DNA of 64,000 nt, from assembly GCF_001306115.1 (NCBI RefSeq), contig NZ_LGCL01000025.1, forward strand, positions 79,789-143,788, read 5' to 3'. Made by a program: the position numbers and the translations under genes. Under the pieces are notes generated by a model, which made no database searches, had not been told where the DNA came from, and saw only the letters and a program-made list of their open reading frames with translations. The stretch is from Ornatilinea apprima. GTDB lineage: Bacteria; Chloroflexota; Anaerolineae; Anaerolineales; Anaerolineaceae. This document shows positions 1 through 7,967 of this stretch, piece by piece (positions within the stretch are counted from its first letter, which is position 1; every line of letters starts with the position of its first letter).

Positions 1-635
1 CTTTCCACCACCTCCTGGTAGTTCAGGGTGGCGCTGATGGCCTCAATCATCGAATAAATATTCTGCAGGCGCGAGCGCTCGCCGCGTTTGGCCAGCTTTT
101 CAGCGTTTTTTCGCTCGCGCACCTGGCCAAAATAGTTCTTGCGCAGCAGCTTCACCAGCTGCACGCACAAAAAGCCCACCACACCCGCTGCCGCGAGATT
201 GGAAGCCGCCAGCAGACCGGTGGATAACAAAGCCAAATTGTGTTCCGATAGATAAACCCAGCCGCTTTCCAGCAGCGAAATGATCACCCCCACAATCAAC
301 GCGCCGCGCCATTCAAAATAAAGCCCGGCAGAAAACAGCGCCAGCAAGCCCGACCACACCAGATTGCCCGAAATGCCGCCCCCCAGCCCAAAAAACATCA
401 GGCTCACCAGCACATCCACAGCCACATTGATCACCCGGTGAAACGCCAGCCGCCGGTTCAAGATCGAGATGACGGTGATGAAGGTGTTCCAGGCCACTGC
501 CAGAATGATCACCAGCAGTTCAAACAAACTCAACTGCCCCGCCAGCGTGAGGGTGGAAACAACCCCCATCAATAGCAGCCAGCGGATGGAAGCGGCGGCC
601 CAATCGACCAGGAAAGGAAACTCGTCTTTTCGCAT
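1..635 (-). CDS. Membrane-anchored sensor protein, C-terminus outside the window
   Basis: Only the first 211 codons lie in the window; the gene runs off the left edge. I translated the minus strand from ATG at 633-635 (starts MRKDEFPFLVDWAAASIRW). It has about five hydrophobic segments (roughly residues 15-35, 38-58, 70-105, 108-125 and 135-160), then a basic, coiled linker around residues 165-190 (RKNYFGQVRERKNAEKLAKR) and the beginning of what looks like a GAF-type sensory domain (IYSMIEAISATLNYQEVVE). By family knowledge, such a layout precedes GAF plus histidine kinase, GGDEF or SpoIIE output domains; the output domain is not visible here. A sensor role is inferred. The gene is probably transcribed alone, since the next minus-strand gene ends 60 bases upstream. 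Confidence 0.7.
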   Translation of the reverse strand, partial: MRKDEFPFLVDWAAASIRWLLLMGVVSTLTLAGQLSLFELLVIILAVAWNTFITVISILNRRLAFHRVINVAVDVLVSLMFFGLGGGISGNLVWSGLLALFSAGLYFEWRGALIVGVIISLLESGWVYLSEHNLALLSTGLLAASNLAAAGVVGFLCVQLVKLLRKNYFGQVRERKNAEKLAKRGERSRLQNIYSMIEAISATLNYQEVVE

Positions 636-694
636 AATCTAATCATATCTTAAACAGGCTGCGCCCGCCCCCTCATTTTTAATGATTCCCGCTG

Positions 695-1828
695 CTACTC
701 CAGCACCTGCCACAGGCGTACCGTTCCGTCCGAGGCGGAAGTTGCCAGGGTTTTGCCATCGGGTGAGAACACAACTGCGTTCAGGGCGTCATTGAATCCG
801 CGCAGACGGGTTACCTCGCGCTGGTTTTGCACATCCCACAACACCACTTCTCTGGCCGCGCCCGCGGCTAAAAGGCTGCCATCCGGCGAAAACGAAAGGC
901 TCACCGGCACGCCCTGGGATGAAACCAGCCGCCCCACCGCCTGCCCCGCGTTGGAATCCCAGAGCTGGATGATGGGTGTGTAATCCTCGCCAATTTGCGC
1001 CGCCACACCGGCTGCCAGCAGGCGGTCATCCGGGGCCAGGGCCAGGCCGCTCACAAAGTCTTCGTGCGAAAGCGCCGGCCCTAACTGCCCGCTGGCGATA
1101 TGCATCACCTGCACGCTGGCGCGCGCGTACCAGATGAGGAACTTGCCATCGGCCGAAAAGGTCGCCGCGTAGACCGGCGCGGCGGTTGTGAACCCGCTCA
1201 GGGTTTTCTCCAACACAGCCGTATCCACGCTCCACATTTCCACCGCGAATTGGTCGGTAGACCCCACCGCCAGCCTGGTGCCATCCGGTGAAAATTCGGT
1301 AAAATAGGCCGGGGTAGCCCGTTCGATTGTTTTCAGCACTTCACCGCTGTAAACATCGCGCAGTTCAATCGTCAGCATATCCGCTGTAACGGCCATCAAA
1401 TTGGCCTGCGGCGAAAAACTGAGCAGAAAATACGGGTCTTGAATTTGCACGTTGGCCAGCGTTTGCAGCGTTTTTCCGTCCAGCAGTTCCAACCCGGAAA
1501 GGGTCAAGACCCCCAGGCGCGCCGAGTCTGCCGACCAGGCCAACCGGTACGGTGAAGCCGCCTCCACCAGGGCCGTTTGGGTGAGACTAGCGGCATTCTG
1601 AAGAGTGATCACGCTCGGGTTTTTCGGCGCAAGAGTTGGCGCTGGTGAGGCTGCTTCGGTTGGCGCCGCGGTCGGCAAGGGCGGCGCGGGCAGCGGCGTT
1701 GGCGTTGGGGGGGCGCTCGTCGGCAGCGCGGACGGGGCCGCGGAAGGGGTTGCGCCCGCGCCGGGCAGCGTGCAGCCCGCCGCCAGCAGCATAACCAGTA
1801 CAAGCCAGAGATTCATCTTCCTTCTCAT
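695..1828 (-). CDS. WD40-repeat lipoprotein
   Basis: 377-residue exported lipoprotein. The signal peptide MRRKMNLWLVLVMLLAAGC ends in a clear lipobox (LAAGC). A Ser/Pro/Thr/Ala-rich linker of about 55 residues follows, then a seven-bladed WD40-type beta-propeller with repeated motifs such as LAWSADSARLGVLTLSG, FSPDGTRLAVGS, FSPDGSLLAAGA and VFSPDGKTLATSASDGTVRLW. I chose ATG at 1826-1828 rather than the longer frame to 1870 because AGGAGG sits 5 bases upstream and the lipoprotein signal begins there. The propeller probably forms an extracellular protein-binding surface; the partner is unknown. It lies next to three other surface proteins with similar linkers. Confidence 0.85.
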   Translation of the reverse strand: MRRKMNLWLVLVMLLAAGCTLPGAGATPSAAPSALPTSAPPTPTPLPAPPLPTAAPTEAASPAPTLAPKNPSVITLQNAASLTQTALVEAASPYRLAWSADSARLGVLTLSGLELLDGKTLQTLANVQIQDPYFLLSFSPQANLMAVTADMLTIELRDVYSGEVLKTIERATPAYFTEFSPDGTRLAVGSTDQFAVEMWSVDTAVLEKTLSGFTTAAPVYAATFSADGKFLIWYARASVQVMHIASGQLGPALSHEDFVSGLALAPDDRLLAAGVAAQIGEDYTPIIQLWDSNAGQAVGRLVSSQGVPVSLSFSPDGSLLAAGAAREVVLWDVQNQREVTRLRGFNDALNAVVFSPDGKTLATSASDGTVRLWQVLE

Positions 1829-1904
1829 AAAAACCTCCTGCGTTGGTTCTCCCAGCCGGGCATCAAACATTCCATCCTGCCGGAGAATAGCCAGGCCGTT
1901 TTAA

Positions 1905-2807
1905 TCAGCGAATAAACACCCGCTGCCAGGCAATCAACACCTGGCTGCGCGCCGCCTGCTCCTGCGGCAGAAAGGCCAGCAAACTGGCGCCATCGGAATA
2001 AGTATCATCCTCTACTTCGGCGATCAAGCCGCGGTCATCCCACACAAACAATGTGGTTCCGGCGCAGCCCAGCCGGAAAGTTCCCCAGCCGCCCGCGGCA
2101 AAGCCCTCCGCGGGTTCACCCCGGCCAAGCACCGTCTCTTCTTGCGGACCCAGCCGCACCAGACGCCATTCCTGGCGCGTCAGGCTCAGCGCGTACCCTT
2201 CAGCGTCTCCGCTCACCCGGCAGCGCAGTTCCACCTGGGCGGCCGCGTTGTCTTCCAGGGCCAGGCTGGTTTCCAACTGCACATCCGGCCGGTCTGGCGC
2301 GTCTTCCGTGTAGATATTTTCGCTCAGCACCAAAACCGGCTCCTGAAACACAAGGCGCAGGGCCGGCCGGCTGCGGTACAGCAAAAATTCACTTTGGTTC
2401 GCGGCTGCCATTATGCCCTCCCAGCCCCCCACCAGGCTCGCCGCGTCCGAAAACCGCGCTTCAAAGATCAACTGCCACGGGTTGGGCGTTCCCAGCGTGG
2501 AAGGCTCTGCCTGCCCGGCTGTGGGAACGGGCGTGGGTGTGCGGGTGGCGGGGAGGACTGTGCTGGTCAAGGAAGGCATAAGGGTTGGACGAGCGGGCTG
2601 CGTGGCCGTAGGCGAACCGGGTTCTCGGGTAGCCGTCACCGCCGACGGAACGGTCTGCGTGAGCGCGGCAGATCCCCTCAGTTCTGGCAGCCACCACACC
2701 AGGTTGATTCCCAGAATTATCGCTACTGCCAGCGCCAGCGCCACAACCACCAGCAGCATCAGGCTGACCGCCAGGCCCACCAACCACCAGTGACGCGGCG
2801 ATTTCAT
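1905..2807 (-). CDS. Membrane-anchored protein with C-terminal lectin-like beta domain
   Basis: 300 residues. One N-terminal membrane segment (about residues 8-38, LVGLAVSLMLLVVVALALAV) anchors it. A Thr/Pro/Ser-rich linker (about 45-105) leads to an extracytoplasmic domain of about 190 residues, which has the alternating hydrophobic pattern of a concanavalin/LamG-like beta-sandwich (WQLIFEARFSDAASLVGGWE near its start, VLIAWQRVFIR at its end). No catalytic motif is recognisable, so a function is not assigned. Its ATG overlaps the stop of the upstream propeller gene by four bases (2804-2807), so the two are translationally coupled and may work together at the cell surface. Confidence 0.65.
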   Translation of the reverse strand: MKSPRHWWLVGLAVSLMLLVVVALALAVAIILGINLVWWLPELRGSAALTQTVPSAVTATREPGSPTATQPARPTLMPSLTSTVLPATRTPTPVPTAGQAEPSTLGTPNPWQLIFEARFSDAASLVGGWEGIMAAANQSEFLLYRSRPALRLVFQEPVLVLSENIYTEDAPDRPDVQLETSLALEDNAAAQVELRCRVSGDAEGYALSLTRQEWRLVRLGPQEETVLGRGEPAEGFAAGGWGTFRLGCAGTTLFVWDDRGLIAEVEDDTYSDGASLLAFLPQEQAARSQVLIAWQRVFIR

Positions 2808-4738
2808 TTTACAACCCAGGCTGCCTCTAACAGGGTTCCGGGGAGGGTTGTCAGCGGGAAGGGCACAAACTCAGGCTCATCGGCCACGTACAGCGAAAGA
2901 CCGCTGGTAAACAGCAGACGCCGTCCCTGCGCGCCCCAGCGCGGGAAGCTGGCCGGGCGGTCAAAGATCTGGCGCGGTGTGCTTGAGCGCGTGCCCACCC
3001 AAATCCCCGCTTGCGAACCCGCCTCCGAAGAAGACCAGGCCCATACCCCGCTTACCGGCGAGATCTCCGGCAGCATCCCGGCCACACTGGCGGGAATGTC
3101 AAAGCTGACCTGCTCGGGGGTAATCGCCAGCAGCTCATCGTCGTAGGTGGTAACGTAAAACAGACGCGCTTCAGGCTGCCAATACACGCCCACCGTCTCT
3201 TCCGTAGACAGGCTGCGCGGCAGGCCCATGCTGCCCGGAATAAAATACATGCCCGCGTTGAGCGGCTGAGAGGCACATGAACAGTCCTCTTTCAAATCTT
3301 CATCCACGGTCAGCATCACATTGCCGCTGCCGGGATCCACGGCGATGTCATTAAAACAACCGCCCGTCAGGCTGGTCGAGAGCGCGGTTTCCACGTTAAT
3401 GCGCCGCAAATTGTACCCACCGCAGTCGGGGTCGCGGCTGTAGAACAGCGCCTCGCGCGGCGCGGCCCACCCGGCTAATTCTTCCCCTTGGGTCGCCGCG
3501 CTGTACAGTGTTACCCGCCCGCTGTTTTCAAACGGCGGGGCGGCATACGCACCGCGCATGGTCAGCGACTCGCCATCGCCAAACGCCGAAGCGGTGAAGT
3601 ACACCACATGGCTGCCGTCCGGCGACCACTGCGGGTTAAACTCTTGGTTCGTGTCTTCAGAGATGCGCGTGGTTTCGCCGGTCTCCAGCGAGTAGACGTA
3701 CACATCCGCGGATGGCGCGTCCATCAAGGCGATAAAGGCCAGGCTCTTGCCGTCTGGCGACCAGGCCAGGCTGTTCTGTTCGCTGATCGCGCGCACCGCT
3801 TCGGAGCTGCGCCGGCTGGTATTGCCTTCTGCTTCCCTTGCAATCAAAGCGATGCTCTGCTCTTCTACAAGGTCTGGCAGGCGCACAATATGCAAAGTCA
3901 GCCCATACACCCGCGAATCTTCATCCTCGGTGATATACGCGATGCGCCCGCCCTTCGGCGCGATGGCGCTTTGGATCGAATCGGGAGATATGATCGTCTC
4001 ATCCGTGATCAGTGTCAATTCGGTGCCGTCGGGGGCCAGCACGTACAGCCCGCGGGAAGTCTTCATCAAAAGCCAGGGGCCTTCTGGGGCGCGCAGCATC
4101 AGATTGGGGGCGGTGGTGGGTTCTTGTGAAGGGAGCGGCGTGGGGCGCGGGGTTTTTGTTTGCGTGGGGGTGAGGGTAATGGTCGCCGTAAGACTGGGCA
4201 GGCGTGTGGGTGTGTGAGTGCGCGTGGGCGTGGGCGACACCGAAGGTGTAATCGTGTTGGTGGGGGTAAAGGTAACCGTCGGGGCGTCGCGCCAGATGTA
4301 CGCCACCATGCCAGCCGTCCCGGCCGCGCCTAACGCCAGCAGCCAGCAGGCGAACCCCACCAGCAGCGCCAGCGGAACCAGGATCCATAAATAGACCTTG
4401 CGGAACTTGAAGGTTGGGCGCGCCAGCGCCAAATCGGCCAGCATTTCTGGGGCGGGCGGCTGCTGCTTGAGCTGCTCCTCGTCCAGCGTCTCCGGCGGGC
4501 GCGGCGGCAGGGCTTCCGGCGCGGCTTCCACCCACTGGCCGGTGTCATAACGGTACCACTTGCCGCTGGAAACACCAATCTGCCACATCTGACCGTTCTC
4601 ATCCACCACCAGAATGCGGTCCGCTGCCGCTTGAAACTCGGCAGCACTGATTTTCTCGGCCAGATAAGCCGCGCGCAGCCGGTCATACTGGCGGCGGGCT
4701 TCTTGGAATGTAAGAGCTTCTCCAGCGGATGTGTTCAT
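2804..4738 (-). CDS. Membrane-anchored TolB/PD40-type beta-propeller protein
   Basis: 644 residues from ATG at 4736-4738, with AAGGA just upstream; the longer frame to 4774 lacks such a site. Order of parts: a cytoplasmic N-terminal region of about 110 residues with an aromatic motif (WQIGVSSGKWYRYDTGQW), one membrane segment (KVYLWILVPLALLVGFACWL), a Thr/Pro-rich linker of about 70 residues, then a large extracytoplasmic propeller with PD40-like blades (SLAWSPDGKSLAFIALMD, NPQWSPDGSHVVYFT, PRWGAQGRRLLFTSG). PD40/TolB propellers usually bind proteins or sugars. The cytoplasmic part plus external propeller suggests a sensor or scaffold; this is inference. Coupled by a four-base overlap to the downstream lectin-like protein. 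Confidence 0.75.
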   Translation of the reverse strand: MNTSAGEALTFQEARRQYDRLRAAYLAEKISAAEFQAAADRILVVDENGQMWQIGVSSGKWYRYDTGQWVEAAPEALPPRPPETLDEEQLKQQPPAPEMLADLALARPTFKFRKVYLWILVPLALLVGFACWLLALGAAGTAGMVAYIWRDAPTVTFTPTNTITPSVSPTPTRTHTPTRLPSLTATITLTPTQTKTPRPTPLPSQEPTTAPNLMLRAPEGPWLLMKTSRGLYVLAPDGTELTLITDETIISPDSIQSAIAPKGGRIAYITEDEDSRVYGLTLHIVRLPDLVEEQSIALIAREAEGNTSRRSSEAVRAISEQNSLAWSPDGKSLAFIALMDAPSADVYVYSLETGETTRISEDTNQEFNPQWSPDGSHVVYFTASAFGDGESLTMRGAYAAPPFENSGRVTLYSAATQGEELAGWAAPREALFYSRDPDCGGYNLRRINVETALSTSLTGGCFNDIAVDPGSGNVMLTVDEDLKEDCSCASQPLNAGMYFIPGSMGLPRSLSTEETVGVYWQPEARLFYVTTYDDELLAITPEQVSFDIPASVAGMLPEISPVSGVWAWSSSEAGSQAGIWVGTRSSTPRQIFDRPASFPRWGAQGRRLLFTSGLSLYVADEPEFVPFPLTTLPGTLLEAAWVVK

Positions 4739-4831
4739 AGTCCTTACTATACGTCCGGTAATCAGGCACGTCAAGCCGGCTCTTGGATGTACCGACCGCC
4801 AGGCATCACAACATTACAGATTAAACGAAAA

Positions 4832-4859
4832 GGCGCGCGAGAGATTGTCCCGCGCGCGG
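4832..4859 (-). terminator. Rho-independent terminator after the NBR1-Ig lipoprotein gene
   Basis: GCGCGCG-type arms (about 4833-4839 and 4851-4857) around a short loop. On the minus strand the hairpin is followed by CCTTTTCGTTT. It lies 12 bases downstream of the stop at 4872. Confidence 0.6.
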
Positions 4860-4871
4860 TTTTCTAGAAAA

Positions 4872-5819
4872 TTATTGGCAAACTAATTCAAACGACGCCG
4901 CCGGGAAGTATTGGTGATTGGGGTTATCCACATAAATCTTCCCGCTGTACGTACCACTGGCGTTAAACTCTTTGTCGAAAGAGACAGCCTTGGTTCCGGC
5001 TTCATCAAATTTGAGCGAAACAACATCCGACTTGGAGCCATCGCTGAACTCCCAGAAATAGGTAACCGTTCCCGCCGCGCTGGCCTTAATGTCCGCACTG
5101 AGCTTGAAGGTATGCGGGCAGGCGCCTTCAAATTTAGCGCTGTCTACCTTGGCCGTTGCCGATGTTACCGCAAAACCGGGGCTTTTGACCACAATCTGCA
5201 CATAAAACGTCTGGTCGCCCTTGCTGCCCAATCCAAACACCGCCGAAGAGGCGTTGCGCAGCTTCCAATTGCCACGGTATGTTTTGGGTTCCATCGGGGC
5301 AGTCATCTCGACTGAAATATCCACCGTTTCGCCGGGCGCCACGCTCTTGGGCAGTTTCACCGACACTGGCGCGTTCATGGCATTCCCATCCACAAACACC
5401 GCTTCGTAACTGGTGCTCCAGGTGCAGCTTCCGGTGTTTTTGATCCGCCAGGTCTTGGTGAACTTCTCGCCTGGGTCCATCACAGTGTCATCGGGAATGG
5501 TTACGTCCGCGCCAAAGTCACCCCGGTCGCAGGGGACCACTTCACTCGGCTTGCTGGTGGGCAAGGGCGGCACCGTGGGCGCCTGGGTGGGGGGCGGCGT
5601 GGTGGGCTGCTGGGTCGCAGCCGGAGCAACCGTGGGGGTGGCTGCCACCGGCGTACCCGCCACCTGGGTGGCATAAGCCGCCACCGTCAGCGCGGCCGCG
5701 GTTTGCACCGCCTCTGAGCCCGCAGGAGTCTCCGTCTGGTTCCGGGTGGGCAGATTGCAGCCGGCCAGCAGCATGCTCCCCGCGATGACCATTAACAGAT
5801 AAGCGCGCAGCTTATTCAT
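4872..5819 (-). CDS. NBR1-type Ig-like domain lipoprotein
   Basis: 315-residue lipoprotein. The signal peptide MNKLRAYLLMVIAGSMLLAGC carries a lipobox (LLAGC). A Thr/Pro/Ala-rich linker (about 25-95) precedes an NBR1-like Ig domain (about 100-210), recognisable from the family pattern PGEKFTKTWRIKNTGSCTW and the later APGETVDISVEMTAP. A second beta-sandwich region follows (about 215-315, resembling a PKD fold: VTYFWEFSDGSKSD). ATG at 5817-5819 is preceded by GAGGTG, which favours it over the frame extending to 5855. NBR1-like modules bind proteins; in Chloroflexota they are common on surface lipoproteins, with unknown ligands. Confidence 0.85.
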   Translation of the reverse strand: MNKLRAYLLMVIAGSMLLAGCNLPTRNQTETPAGSEAVQTAAALTVAAYATQVAGTPVAATPTVAPAATQQPTTPPPTQAPTVPPLPTSKPSEVVPCDRGDFGADVTIPDDTVMDPGEKFTKTWRIKNTGSCTWSTSYEAVFVDGNAMNAPVSVKLPKSVAPGETVDISVEMTAPMEPKTYRGNWKLRNASSAVFGLGSKGDQTFYVQIVVKSPGFAVTSATAKVDSAKFEGACPHTFKLSADIKASAAGTVTYFWEFSDGSKSDVVSLKFDEAGTKAVSFDKEFNASGTYSGKIYVDNPNHQYFPAASFELVCQ

Positions 5820-6051
5820 TCTTTTCACCTCATCATTTCTAAATTCATTACACACAGCCTGACCTCGATTTTAAAATAGAAAGCCAGCGCGTGCAATGGT
5901 AACCATTCTTTTCAGACGCCATCCGGCCAAAAAAGTTCCATTCCATATGAAATAGCCCACAAGAACAGGTGGCGTTGATAATTGTGAATTATTTCACAAA
6001 ATTTTTATGCAATCCTTATTCTCTTTTAACCAGTAAACGGACGTTTTTGGA

Positions 6052-6057
6052 TATAAT
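6052..6057 (+). promoter_or_regulatory. Probable -10 box for the diguanylate cyclase gene
   Basis: A perfect TATAAT lies 57 bases upstream of the ATG at 6115 in an AT-rich stretch (5856-6114). No convincing -35 box is visible at the usual distance, so an activator may be needed, or another promoter may be used. Confidence 0.4.
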
Positions 6058-6114
6058 TATCATGATTTAATGTATATTTGTGTTCGGTAATATTAAAGTT
6101 AGCAAGATAAGTAT

Positions 6115-7869
6115 ATGAAGATGACTCTACCCTTGCGCACCGTCTTGCCCGATTTCGGCAGCGAAGTGCGCAATCAAAAAGCGCAGTTTCTCAAAGTGAT
6201 CCTGGTCGGGATCATGCATATTTTAATACCCTCGGCGCTGGCTGTCATCTTCATTGACCCCTCTCCCTGGCCCGGCCTCAGCTTCATGGCCGCCTGGTTT
6301 CCCATTATCCTGGTTATTAAGCAGTTCCTCAAGAGAGGCTACCTTGAATCCGCCAGCTACGCTTTTTGCGCCATCCTGCTGGTGATGGTCAATACCGGCT
6401 CCATCTTTTTTGGCGGCGTGATTGGCCCCAATATGGGCGCGTATATGGCCGTTCCCCTTATCGCCGGTCTCATTCTGGGCATCAAAGGCGGATTGATCTT
6501 TAGCGGTTTAAGCACGCTTTCGGCCATTGGCCTGTTGTGGTTTGAACAAACGGTTTCACTCAATAACCATCTTCCCCCCGCCAAACCCATCTCCACCCTG
6601 GTGGGTTTGCTGATCACCACCGGTTTCATGGTCATTCTGATGTACACCTATAACCGCATCCTCGACCAGTCCATCAAGCGCACCCAGGCCAACGCCGAGA
6701 TTCAAAGAGAGCTCAACCAGCGCCTGAAAGCAATGCAAACCGTGCTGGAAGAAAAAAGCCAGCAGCTCATGCTCGCCAACCAAAATCTGGAACTGCGCGT
6801 GTCGCAGCGCACGCGCGAGATCGAACTGATTGGCGGCATGGTGCAGCAGTTGCATTCCTGCCTTACCCTCGAAGATGCCTACCCCGTCCTGCAGTCCAGC
6901 CTGATGGAGCTGTTCCCCGGCTTCGAAGGCCGCCTGTGGCTGCTGGATGAAAAAACAAACACCTTCACCGCGGCGTTGCATTGGGGAAGCCAGCTGCCGG
7001 CGATTAAATGCCCACCCAAAGCCACCTGCGCGGCTCTCCAGAAAAACCAATCCACCTTCCACTTTTCCCCCCTGGATGAAACGCACTGTTTTCAGGACTT
7101 GCCTGGGCGAATCCAATCTTCCGTTTGCATGCCGATCAGAACATCCAACACGACCCTGGGATTGCTGCAGCTCTGCCATCTGAAGCCCATGTTCGGGTGG
7201 CAAGAACCCGGCCTCGACAGCCAGCTTGCCGACTTCCGCCGACTGACCACAACGATTTCTCACCAGATTGCCATTGCCCTGGGGCACCTGCACTTGCACA
7301 TGGAATTGCAAAACATGGCCATTCAGGACGAATTGACCGGCCTGTATAACCGCCGCTTCATGGCAGACGCCCTCAACCGCGAAATCAACCGCGCGCAGCG
7401 CAAAAATCACAATGTTGGGGTGGCCATTCTGGATATCGACCATTTCAAACAATACAACGACCAGTTCGGCCACGACGTTGGCGACGAGATTCTCAAACAA
7501 ATTGGCGCTTATTTCAAAACCAATCTGCGCAAAGATGATGTTGCCTGCCGCTTGGGTGGAGAAGAGTTTTTGCTGATCTTCCCGGAAATTTCACAGAACG
7601 CGCTGCAAAAACGGGTTGAACACATGATCAACGATCTGCGCCAGATTCGCATTCACCATCACAACCGCGAGCTGGGCACCATCACGGTTTCAGCCGGAGC
7701 GGCACTCTACCCCAACCACGGGCTTACCCCTCAACAAGTTGTCCGCGCCGCCGACCTGGCCCTTTACCAGTCCAAAAACGCGGGCCGCGACCGGCTGACC
7801 TTTTATGATCCCCAGCAAATGGCCTACCTGGACAACAGTAGAGATTTTTCCAGCCTGTCGGCCAATTGA
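6115..7869 (+). CDS. Membrane diguanylate cyclase (GAF-GGDEF)
   Basis: 584 residues; makes cyclic di-GMP from two GTP. The N-terminus holds about six membrane segments (residues 25-185). A coiled coil (about 190-240, EKSQQLMLANQNLELRVSQR) links to a GAF-like domain (about 240-400), then a GGDEF domain (about 410-575). The catalytic motif is intact as GGEEF (481-485), and the product-inhibition site RxxD is present as RKDD (472-475), spaced five residues before GGEEF as in feedback-regulated cyclases. The N-terminal domain probably senses a membrane or periplasmic cue. No EAL or HD-GYP partner is in the window. Confidence 0.93.
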   Translation: MKMTLPLRTVLPDFGSEVRNQKAQFLKVILVGIMHILIPSALAVIFIDPSPWPGLSFMAAWFPIILVIKQFLKRGYLESASYAFCAILLVMVNTGSIFFGGVIGPNMGAYMAVPLIAGLILGIKGGLIFSGLSTLSAIGLLWFEQTVSLNNHLPPAKPISTLVGLLITTGFMVILMYTYNRILDQSIKRTQANAEIQRELNQRLKAMQTVLEEKSQQLMLANQNLELRVSQRTREIELIGGMVQQLHSCLTLEDAYPVLQSSLMELFPGFEGRLWLLDEKTNTFTAALHWGSQLPAIKCPPKATCAALQKNQSTFHFSPLDETHCFQDLPGRIQSSVCMPIRTSNTTLGLLQLCHLKPMFGWQEPGLDSQLADFRRLTTTISHQIAIALGHLHLHMELQNMAIQDELTGLYNRRFMADALNREINRAQRKNHNVGVAILDIDHFKQYNDQFGHDVGDEILKQIGAYFKTNLRKDDVACRLGGEEFLLIFPEISQNALQKRVEHMINDLRQIRIHHHNRELGTITVSAGAALYPNHGLTPQQVVRAADLALYQSKNAGRDRLTFYDPQQMAYLDNSRDFSSLSAN

Positions 7870-7967
7870 AAACCGCCCCAAAAACCCCATAATAGAATTA
7901 CCGCGATCAAGCCGGTCTCTGCTGGTCTGGTTACGGCTGTCTCCCGGCTTTAATCCAAGGATGCCCT

